Origin: Anaerolineales bacterium
GTDB taxonomy: Bacteria > Chloroflexota > Anaerolineae > 4572-78 > J111
Length of the DNA: 6,431 bases
Assembly (NCBI GenBank): GCA_020634935.1
Contig: JACKAT010000097.1
Location: forward strand, 1 to 6,431
Reading direction: 5' to 3'
Both the position numbers and the translations under genes were made by a program. The notes beneath the pieces are model-generated. The model did no database searches. It was not told the DNA's origin and was given only the letters and a program-made list of their open reading frames with translations. This document shows, in pieces, positions 1 to 5,139 of the stretch (positions are counted from its first letter, which is position 1; each line of letters begins with the position of its first letter).

Positions 1-1
1 T

Positions 2-52
2 ATCGTTACCGAAGTTAAGCGCCAGTCACTCGATCTGTTAAATAAATATTAA
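2..52 (+). CDS. Possible C-terminal end of an upstream gene (partial)
   Basis: Reading from base 2, the frame stays open for 16 codons (IVTEVKRQSLDLLNKY) and stops at TAA 50-52. The peptide mixes charged and aliphatic residues like a real amphipathic C-terminus, and the 27-nt gap to the next start fits an operon. A second frame (from base 3) is also open to position 41, so the reading frame is not certain. The fragment is too short to identify a family. If it is a gene, the operon extends to the left of the window. Confidence 0.35.
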   Translation: MVTEVKRQSLDLLNKY

Positions 53-79
53 ATCTTTAACTAACCGTTAGGAAATATC

Positions 80-484
80 GTGGCAAAGAAAAACGATACA
101 GGCGTGGGCCTGGAATTGGATCAACAAGGTGTTAACCGCATTCGTGACATTGTATTCGGCCCTCAGATGAGAGAGTACGAGCAACGCTTTCAACAGATTA
201 AGAACGACCTGGAGCGAATGCAGCAGGAAATGGAACGACTGACGGATAAGTTAATTGACCAGGATGCCGAACAACTGAAAAAAATGCAGGCTTTGCAGCA
301 AGACATGCGCAAGAATGATGATAGTTTGCGTAATGAATTGCGTGAATCGGCTCAGAAGTTGACAGATGAAAAAGTGGACCGCATGACGTTAGCCGAAATG
401 TTTATTGAACTGGGTAATAATATCAAGAATGGCGGCTCTTTACAGGATTTAATTGGATTGCTTGCCCAGGATAATGAAAAATAA
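80..484 (+). CDS. Coiled-coil protein of a small-GTPase signalling operon
   Basis: A 134-residue soluble protein with no signal peptide or membrane segment. A short polar N-terminus leads into the motif IRDIVFGPQMREYEQRF (residues 21-37). A long charged region rich in Gln, Glu, Lys and Arg (about 33-97) follows, with the heptad look of a coiled coil. The end is a more globular helical segment, DRMTLAEMFIELG (100-112), then a Gly-Gly turn and a last hydrophobic helix. From memory, proteins with a similar FG.QMREY..RF start and a TLA..FIELG-like end occur beside longin-domain membrane proteins in other bacteria, but I could not check this. The start is GTG at 80, preceded by TAGGAA at 69-74. 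The stop overlaps the next gene, which suggests translational coupling. A scaffold or adaptor role is inference; no enzymatic motif is visible. Confidence 0.8.
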   Translation: MAKKNDTGVGLELDQQGVNRIRDIVFGPQMREYEQRFQQIKNDLERMQQEMERLTDKLIDQDAEQLKKMQALQQDMRKNDDSLRNELRESAQKLTDEKVDRMTLAEMFIELGNNIKNGGSLQDLIGLLAQDNEK

Positions 485-1868
485 GGAGGTCGTTTCGGAC
501 ACGTCGACAACCCCGGACGAGGACCAAACGGAATTGATCGAACAGCGCCCCGTTGACTCTCAATCGGAGTCTACCTTAGAATTGCTGCGAGCGATTATAC
601 TCGGTGAGGATCGGCAACAGATTGCCGATATGGAAACGGAACTTGAGCAACTTGAGCAGCGGGTTACCGATCCGGACAAACTGATTGCCATTATCACCCC
701 GGTCATGAGCCAGGCGATCCGGCGAACCATTCGCGACTCCCGCGAGGCGATGATCGAGGCCCTTTATCCCATAGTGGGTACGCTCGTGATGCGGGCCGTG
801 GCCGAAGCTATTCGTGATCTGGCCAGAACGGTTGACGCGCAAATGCGCACCTCCTTCGACTTTTCTACCCTATGGCGCCGGTTTCAGGCCCGACTGGGAG
901 GGGTAAAAGCGAGCGAGCTGACGCTGCGTGACGCGTTGCCTTTTCATGTTTCCGAACTATTCCTTATTCACCGCGAAAAAGGGTTACTTCTACTCCATTT
1001 GTCCAGCAGTCCGGATATGACGCCTGATTCTGATTTAATCAGCAGTATGTTAACCGCCATCCGTGATTTTGTGCAAGACTCGTTTGGGCAGGGCAAAACA
1101 GGGCAACTCAATGAGATTCAATATGGTGAACAAAGTATTCTGCTTGAAACAGCCAGCCACGTTTATCTGGCGGCGGTGGTTGACGGCGTAACGCCCACCG
1201 GTTTCCGAACAGCCATGCGCGAACGGGTTATTGAAATAAGTCACGCCTATGAAGATACCTTGCGCAATTATGACGGCGAAGTGAAGGCGCTACAGAATAC
1301 GGCGCCGTCGTTGCAGTCTTTGATCGAAAACCACTACTCTAAACAACACTCAAATCAGGTGCAAAAGCGAGTTCTGGTGGGGGTGATGGGGCTGCTGATC
1401 TGTGGGATATTGGGCTGCGTGCTGGGAGGCTGGGGTTGGCAGCGTTTGGCCAGCCCGCCGACCCCAGTGGTGGTGGTCGTAACCGCTACTTCTACAGCAA
1501 CCCCGTCACCCACACCGCAACCCACCGCTACGCCGACCTTCACCCCCTCGCTAACGCCGACACCAACCTCCACGGCCACGCCCACGGCCACCCCTACCAT
1601 GTCGCCAACGGCTACACCCATCATGGTTGTGGCTGGTACGATGGTGGGCAGTGCCTGGGTCCATGTGGCGCCCGGTGATGATACGGAACGATTGACGGTG
1701 GCGTTAGAGCGCGATCTCTCGGTTGAGGTGTTGGGGGCTTTTCAGGATTGGTATCGGGTGCGTTGGTCTCCGCAATCCGGCGCTGAAGTCGTTGGCTGGG
1801 TGCCGGCTCGATGGGTTGAAACCGTTGATCCCATCCCGCCTGAATTGGTGACGCCCGATCCCAATTAA
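474..1868 (+). CDS. Single-pass membrane protein: longin-like domain plus SH3b
   Basis: A 464-residue protein if started at ATG 474; a TTG at 453 in the same frame is possible but lies deep in the upstream gene. Residues 34-63 are a charged helix. Residues 80-125 (RRTIRDSREAMIEALYPIVG and on) form a conserved-looking amphipathic region. Residues about 150-260 (ALPFHVSELFLIHREKGLLL, then SSMLTAIRDFVQDSF, then YLAAVVDG) have the pattern of a longin/roadblock-like domain, a fold that binds small GTPases. This helical-plus-longin block resembles, from memory, the N-terminal part of cyanobacterial and proteobacterial OmpA-family proteins. One membrane helix spans 299-321, with KR before it. A Thr/Pro linker (about 328-382) and an SH3b domain (about 386-449, VHVAPG...WYRVRW...GWVPARWV) follow. 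The positive-inside rule puts the longin region in the cytosol and SH3b outside, where SH3b domains typically bind cell wall. It overlaps the upstream gene by 11 nt and lies 16 nt before the GTPase. Confidence 0.85.
   Translation: MKNKEVVSDTSTTPDEDQTELIEQRPVDSQSESTLELLRAIILGEDRQQIADMETELEQLEQRVTDPDKLIAIITPVMSQAIRRTIRDSREAMIEALYPIVGTLVMRAVAEAIRDLARTVDAQMRTSFDFSTLWRRFQARLGGVKASELTLRDALPFHVSELFLIHREKGLLLLHLSSSPDMTPDSDLISSMLTAIRDFVQDSFGQGKTGQLNEIQYGEQSILLETASHVYLAAVVDGVTPTGFRTAMRERVIEISHAYEDTLRNYDGEVKALQNTAPSLQSLIENHYSKQHSNQVQKRVLVGVMGLLICGILGCVLGGWGWQRLASPPTPVVVVVTATSTATPSPTPQPTATPTFTPSLTPTPTSTATPTATPTMSPTATPIMVVAGTMVGSAWVHVAPGDDTERLTVALERDLSVEVLGAFQDWYRVRWSPQSGAEVVGWVPARWVETVDPIPPELVTPDPN
483..490 (+). 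promoter_or_regulatory. Near-perfect Shine-Dalgarno with no matching start
   Basis: AAGGAGGT lies across the stop codon of the coiled-coil gene, but no ATG, GTG or TTG follows in the next 5-12 bases. The nearest in-frame ATG of the next gene (474) lies upstream of it, and the next in-frame TTG is at 534. It may help terminating ribosomes re-initiate backwards on 474, cause pausing, or mark a non-standard start. It could also be chance coding sequence (Lys-Glu-Val codons). Confidence 0.4.
1482..1619 (+). repeat. Low-complexity Thr/Pro linker coding repeat
   Basis: The DNA is a C-rich, degenerate run of ACC/CCC/ACG/GCC codons giving a TATPTPT-type peptide of about 46 residues. It lies directly outside the membrane helix and before the SH3b domain, so it is probably an extended extracytoplasmic stalk. 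The Thr residues could be glycosylated, but that is inference. Its GC-rich composition opens long spurious frames on both strands. Confidence 0.85.
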
Positions 1869-1873
1869 TAGAA

Positions 1874-1877
1874 AGGA
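1874..1877 (+). promoter_or_regulatory. RBS that selects a TTG start for the GTPase
   Basis: AGGA in the context GAAAGGAACG ends 7 nt before TTG 1885, an ideal distance. An ATG at 1881 is only 3 nt away and is out of frame, giving an 18-codon dead-end peptide. The spacing and the conserved GTPase N-terminus both favour TTG. Confidence 0.6.
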
Positions 1878-1884
1878 ACGATGT

Positions 1885-2397
1885 TTGACTTCATTCAGAA
1901 AGAAAATCTGTTTGCTGGGAGACTATTCGGTCGGTAAGACCAGTCTTATCCGCCGGTTTGTTCATAATCGCTTTGATGACAAATACATCAGCACGATTGG
2001 CGTAAATGTTAGCCGTAAAACCGTGAGTGTATCGCCGGCGGGTAATGTGGTTGAAGTCACCATGATGATCTGGGATATGGCCGGGGGCGAGGAATTTAGT
2101 CAGATGCAGGGCAGCTATTTACGCGGAGCAGACGGCGCCATCCTGGTTTGTGATCTCACCCGCGCTCACACTTTGGAGCAACTGGAAACCCATGCTCATA
2201 ATTTTCTGCGGATTAATCCCGCGTCTAAGCTAGTCATCGTGGCCAACAAAAAGGATCTGGTTAATCAAGTGCTGTTGACCGGCGATCAATTAGATACGCT
2301 GGCCGTAGCTTTCGACACGCGCTATTTTCGGACCAGCGCCAAGACCGGCGATGAGGTTGAGTCGGCCTTTCGTTTTTTAGCCCAATTATTAGTATAG
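1885..2397 (+). CDS. Ras/Rab-type small GTPase
   Basis: A 170-residue, single-domain P-loop GTPase with the full Ras-superfamily motif set: G1 GDYSVGKT (12-19), switch I Thr37 in YISTIG, G3 WDMAGGEEF (63-71), G4 NKKD (121-124) and G5 SAK (151-153). These bind guanine nucleotide and magnesium. The order and length match eukaryote-like Rab/Ras proteins and not Era/Obg-type bacterial GTPases. The residue aligned with catalytic Gln61 of Ras is Gly68, so intrinsic hydrolysis may be slow or depend on a partner. Tyr14 and Ser15 occupy the Ras Gly12 and Gly13 positions. The C-terminus (FLAQLLV) has no cysteine prenylation motif, so membrane contact would have to come from a partner, plausibly the longin-domain membrane protein 16 nt upstream. 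The start is TTG. The kinase gene begins 9 nt after the stop. The family call is secure; the partner is inferred. Confidence 0.93.
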   Translation: MTSFRKKICLLGDYSVGKTSLIRRFVHNRFDDKYISTIGVNVSRKTVSVSPAGNVVEVTMMIWDMAGGEEFSQMQGSYLRGADGAILVCDLTRAHTLEQLETHAHNFLRINPASKLVIVANKKDLVNQVLLTGDQLDTLAVAFDTRYFRTSAKTGDEVESAFRFLAQLLV

Positions 2398-2406
2398 GTT
2401 AAGACC

Positions 2407-3615
2407 GTGGATACTCATCTTGCCCACTTAATTCTGGCAAATCGCCAAATTGCCTATGCCCTCACCGACCGCGAGTTGATGGTGACTCAGGTCAGCGGGT
2501 CGTTGCCGTTGGGAGTCGGCCCCCATTCTGACTGGGTCGGACATTCACTGCTAGATTTGGTGCCTGAATTAGTGGGCAGCGAAAAAGCACTGGCTGAAAT
2601 TCTGGATGGTCAGGCCGACCATTTGCGGTTGCTGCTGGTCAATCGGGAAACAGCTGAGGGCGCTACGGTTTATATGACCATGGAAGTGCTGCCTCATCCC
2701 GACCTGTCAGGCCAAATTATGGGTCTGGTTTACCTGGTACAGGATGCGACAGAGTGGGGCTTATCGGCCCTGCAAGTTACTCAGCACCGCAATGAATTGG
2801 GCCTGCTGCGTGAACAACTTGAACACCAAAATCAGGTGTTAAAAGCCTCTAATGCCGAACTGCAACAATTGTCTGCACTAAAATCTCAATTTGTTTCCAT
2901 TGCCGCCCATGAACTCCGTACCCCGTTGACAACCCTCTACGGCTACCTGGACTTGCTGCTTATGGAGGATTTTGGGCGGTTGAATGAACAGCAGCGCCGT
3001 TTCCTGGAAATTGTCAGAAACGGGGCGCACCACTTGACCAAAATCACCCACGATCTGCTCGATACCTCTCAGATCGAAGCCGGGCAGGTGGAGCTGCTGC
3101 TAAAACCGGAAAATTTGCAGGCCTTGCTGGAGACGGTGGCGGCTGAGTTGAAGCCGCAGATCGACGCTAAACAGCAGCGGTTAACGGTTCACGCGGCGGA
3201 CGATTTGCCGTTGGCTCTGTGCGATGATATGCGAATAGTCCAGGTTGGCACTAACCTGATGAGTAATGCCAGTAAATATACCCCTGAAGGCGGCACGATC
3301 GATGTCTTCATTACCTTGGCCGCTGAGGAAGGATTTCTGCAAGTAGCCGTTACTGACACCGGCGTCGGCATTGGACCCGAGGATCAGGCCAAATTGTTTA
3401 CGCGTTTCTTTCGAGCCAAAACCGCCTCGCTAACCGGCGCTTCCGGGACGGGGTTGGGGCTTCACATTACGCGCAATTTAGTTGAATTACATGGGGGCCG
3501 CATCTGGTTTGAAAGTGAACTCAACCGGGGCAGTACCTTTTATTTTACCCTGCCGGTAGCCGACGATCTGCTATCCTCCTGGAGTAATCCCGATGAGTTT
3601 TCCAGAGAAATATAA
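2407..3615 (+). CDS. Soluble PAS-domain sensor histidine kinase
   Basis: A 402-residue protein that autophosphorylates on histidine and passes phosphate to a response regulator. Residues about 8-117 have the look of a PAS-like sensor domain ending in the typical VQDATEW. A short coiled-coil linker (125-155) leads to the HisKA domain, with phosphoacceptor His168 in SIAAHELRTPL. The HATPase domain has the N box NLMSNASKYTP (283-293), G1 DTGVGIG (317-323), F box FTRFF (331-335) and G2 GTGLGLHI (347-354). All catalytic boxes are intact. No membrane helix is visible, so it is probably cytoplasmic and would sense an internal signal; the GTPase module encoded just upstream is an attractive source, but that is inference. 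The start is GTG 2407 behind a weak AGG at 2396-2398. Its 3' end overlaps the response-regulator gene by 23 nt. Confidence 0.93.
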   Translation: MDTHLAHLILANRQIAYALTDRELMVTQVSGSLPLGVGPHSDWVGHSLLDLVPELVGSEKALAEILDGQADHLRLLLVNRETAEGATVYMTMEVLPHPDLSGQIMGLVYLVQDATEWGLSALQVTQHRNELGLLREQLEHQNQVLKASNAELQQLSALKSQFVSIAAHELRTPLTTLYGYLDLLLMEDFGRLNEQQRRFLEIVRNGAHHLTKITHDLLDTSQIEAGQVELLLKPENLQALLETVAAELKPQIDAKQQRLTVHAADDLPLALCDDMRIVQVGTNLMSNASKYTPEGGTIDVFITLAAEEGFLQVAVTDTGVGIGPEDQAKLFTRFFRAKTASLTGASGTGLGLHITRNLVELHGGRIWFESELNRGSTFYFTLPVADDLLSSWSNPDEFSREI

Positions 3616-4291
3616 AATATTGGTCATCGATGATGATCCCGCCCTATGCCAATTGATCAGCTTTACCTTCAGCAGCCAGGGTTTTCAAGTCTATTCAGCC
3701 GCTACCGGCTCAGAGGGACTGCGGATGTTCTATGAGCAGCGACCTGATTTAATTATCCTCGATATTATGATGCCTGAAATGGATGGGTGGACGGTTTGCA
3801 CTCAAATCCGGCAGCTATCCAATGTGCCAATAATCGTGCTGACCTCGCTGGGTTCCGAGCAGGATATTGTGAGAGGGCTGGAATGTGGCGCGGTCGATTA
3901 CGTCGTTAAGCCGTTTAGCCCTAGGGTATTAGTGGCCAGAGCCAGAGCCAATTTGCGCCAGGTCTTTCAGGCGGCCATTCCCCCCAAGACAACCATCTTC
4001 AGTGATGGCTACCTCACCATTGACCTGGTCAAACGTCGGGTGTTAGTGAAGAATGAACCGGTTAAATTGAGCGCCACCGAGTATCGCCTGTTGGCCTATT
4101 TGGTTCAAAATGCCAACCAGGTACTAACCACCGAACAAATTCTAGAAAATGTCTGGGGCCTGGAGTACCGGGAAAGCAGCGACTATGTCCATGTCTATAT
4201 CTCCCATCTGCGCCGCAAGATCGAAGCAGACCCCAAGCAGCCGCGTTATATCCTGACCGAATACGGCATCGGCTATTATTTTGAAAAATAG
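3593..4291 (+). CDS. OmpR/PhoB-family response regulator
   Basis: A 232-residue transcription factor of standard family length. The receiver domain (about 7-122) carries acidic Asp13 and Asp14, phosphoacceptor Asp57 in LIILDIMMPEMDG, Thr84, Tyr103 and Lys106 in VVKPF, all as expected for a working phospho-switch. The winged-helix DNA-binding domain (about 135-231) has the recognition region DYVHVYISHLRRKIE and ends in YGIGYYF, a variant of the usual RGVGYRF wing. It is the expected partner of the kinase whose gene it overlaps; GGAG at 3581-3584, 8 nt before the ATG, serves as its RBS inside the kinase gene. OmpR-family dimers bind tandem direct repeats about one helical turn apart, and a candidate array of that kind lies about 270 nt downstream. 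It appears to be the last gene of the operon. Confidence 0.95.
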   Translation: MSFPEKYKILVIDDDPALCQLISFTFSSQGFQVYSAATGSEGLRMFYEQRPDLIILDIMMPEMDGWTVCTQIRQLSNVPIIVLTSLGSEQDIVRGLECGAVDYVVKPFSPRVLVARARANLRQVFQAAIPPKTTIFSDGYLTIDLVKRRVLVKNEPVKLSATEYRLLAYLVQNANQVLTTEQILENVWGLEYRESSDYVHVYISHLRRKIEADPKQPRYILTEYGIGYYFEK

Positions 4292-4404
4292 CTAATTTTC
4301 TCTCCTTTCAAAACATCATCTTTACCCCCACATTAGACGTAGTATCTCATCTACGAAATACGCACTCGCACCTAACCTCGATTTGCCCCAGCTTTTAATA
4401 CCGC

Positions 4405-4493
4405 CTGATCGCCAACCACCGACGATAGACCACCGAACTTCAACGTGTACGCCTCTGTTGCGGTGGTCGGCGGTCAGCTAGCCGTGGTCTATC
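4405..4493. repeat. Two crossing inverted repeats (permuted modules)
   Basis: Segment 4405-4421 pairs with 4461-4477 over 17 positions with one A-C mismatch and one G-T pair. Segment 4424-4433 (GATAGACCAC) pairs perfectly with 4484-4493 (GTGGTCTATC). The second pair crosses the first instead of nesting in it. Segment 4428-4435 (GACCACCG) can also pair perfectly with 4461-4468. All four arms share an ACCACCG-like core, so this is probably a decayed dispersed repeat or miniature element; a folded RNA is less likely. Confidence 0.6.
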
Positions 4494-4502
4494 AGCTTAA
4501 CC

Positions 4503-4512
4503 CCAAATTTGG
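4503..4512. repeat. Perfect 10-bp palindrome CCAAATTTGG
   Basis: The sequence is its own reverse complement. It could be a binding site for a dimeric regulator, but a palindrome this short can arise by chance and no promoter is evident beside it. Confidence 0.25.
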
Positions 4513-4557
4513 AGGCTTATCCCGGTCGAATTAAAGGGTATCCGTTGCGAGTACCAG

Positions 4558-4601
4558 TTTTAAGAAGCTTTTAAGAAGTTTTTACGGAAATTTCAAGAAC
4601 T
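4558..4601 (+). promoter_or_regulatory. Four tandem 11-bp direct repeats, candidate regulator site
   Basis: Four contiguous 11-bp units are TTTTAAGAAGC, TTTTAAGAAGT, TTTTACGGAAA and TTTCAAGAACT. The first two differ at one position, the fourth matches the second at 9 of 11 and the third at 7 of 11. An 11-bp direct-repeat period is the known geometry of OmpR/PhoB-family binding sites, and such a regulator is encoded about 270 nt upstream. A weak -10-like CATTAT (4611-4616) lies 9 nt after the array, the layout of an activator-dependent promoter reading right. The link to this regulator is inference. Confidence 0.45.
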
Positions 4602-4784
4602 ACTTGATATCATTATGAAACGAGAGCAAAGCTTCGTTCGCTCAGCAATGAAAAACGGAGGAAAATTAACAACCTGAGGAGCCGCCCGTTATTAAGACCT
4701 AAACCGTTGGTGTAATGAGCCCAATGACTGTCACCTCTTGAAGTTTGAATCTCTCCCAATTATCGATTATCTGCCAAAAAAGAG

Positions 4785-4798
4785 CCAATATATATTGG
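4785..4798. promoter_or_regulatory. Perfect 14-bp AT-rich palindrome upstream of small gene
   Basis: CCAATATATATTGG is fully self-complementary. It sits 29 nt before the ATG of the small gene and overlaps -10-like hexamers (TATATT 4791-4796, GATAAT 4798-4803). No -35 at a normal distance is clear. The position suits an operator or core promoter; no regulator can be named. Confidence 0.35.
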
Positions 4799-4827
4799 AT
4801 AATACCTTAGGAGAAAAGAGGTAGGGG

Positions 4828-5037
4828 ATGTTGATTGTGGATAAACAAAAATACCTACCCTATATTCCACTTGATTGCCCGGTCAGTGGCAAGCGGATCT
4901 TGGTAAATATTTCAAAATTAGTCGATCTGTCTGAGGAAAAAGCCGTTTGGTGGCCGTGTGGTAGCTGTAATAGTTGGCATGTTATTACTGAACCGTCTAA
5001 ATACTTGTGGATAATAACCACCGTGGGTAAATTATAA
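4828..5037 (+). CDS. Small hypothetical protein, possible zinc site
   Basis: A 69-residue protein I do not recognise. The start is ATG 4828, preceded by AGAGGT at 4817-4822 with good spacing, which supports real translation. It has no signal peptide or membrane helix. Cys17 (in LDCPVSGKRI) and Cys44, Cys47 and His51 (in WWPCGSCNSWHVI) could form a three-Cys, one-His metal site like a small zinc ribbon. Clustered Trp residues (41, 42, 50) suggest a compact core or interaction face. GGTAGG (4820-4825), overlapping the RBS, can pair with CCTACC (4854-4859) inside the gene, a weak 6-bp hairpin. It stands alone between the signalling operon and the convergent pheT; the direct repeats and palindrome upstream could control it. 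Confidence 0.6.
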   Translation: MLIVDKQKYLPYIPLDCPVSGKRILVNISKLVDLSEEKAVWWPCGSCNSWHVITEPSKYLWIITTVGKL

Positions 5038-5073
5038 TCTGGTGGAGCCACAACCTGTTGACCCTTGAAGACA

Positions 5074-5116
5074 CACAAAGGAACACGAAGTCCCCAAACT
5101 CTTCGTGTCCTTTGTG
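5074..5116. terminator. Hairpin between convergent genes, possible terminator
   Basis: A 17-nt left arm (5074-5090, CACAAAGGAACACGAAG) pairs with a 16-nt right arm (5101-5116), leaving one bulged A and a 10-nt loop. It lies 24 nt beyond the pheT stop and 36 nt beyond the small gene's stop, so it could end both transcripts. No U-tract follows on either strand, so it is not a textbook intrinsic terminator. Similar CACAAAGGACACGAAG strings recur, from memory, as dispersed repeats in some genomes, which is the alternative. Confidence 0.45.
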
Positions 5117-5139
5117 AATTAATTACTTTGTCTGCTGTT

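Larger units (their letters stand above)
4292..4827. other. Intergenic spacer with several repeats, no clear gene
   Basis: This 536-nt stretch carries no convincing ORF or RNA gene. From left to right: a weak 5-bp inverted repeat (CGTAG/CTACG, near 4337-4355); a pair of crossing inverted repeats (4405-4493); the perfect palindrome CCAAATTTGG (4503-4512); four 11-bp direct repeats (4558-4601); a featureless stretch; and the palindrome CCAATATATATTGG (4785-4798). No U-tract terminator follows the response-regulator stop, so where the operon transcript ends is unclear. Confidence 0.7.

Noticed and set aside
576..1244. Two minus-strand frames (88 and 64 codons) inside the membrane-protein gene
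   Set aside because: They lie fully inside a gene with clear domain structure, and their translations show no recognisable motif.
1355..1678. Long open frames antisense to and shifted from the Thr/Pro linker (Val/Gly-rich on -, His/Thr-rich on +)
   Set aside because: They are by-products of the C-rich low-complexity codons; their composition is unnatural, no RBS is seen, and they overlap a well-supported gene.
4405..4493. CRISPR array
   Set aside because: The repeated modules are few, inverted, of unequal length and without regular spacers.
4371..4500. Integron-type attC recombination site (ACCTAAC near 4374)
   Set aside because: No matching GTTRRRY partner at the expected spacing, and no integrase or cassette structure nearby.
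4615..4677. Twenty-codon frame MKREQSFVRSAMKNGGKLTT
   Set aside because: No Shine-Dalgarno precedes it, and its length is easily explained by chance, though it would lie just after the 11-bp repeats.
4860..5078. 72-codon minus-strand frame opposite the small gene
   Set aside because: The plus-strand frame has a proper RBS and a plausible Cys/His arrangement; the antisense frame has neither and starts in the hairpin arm.
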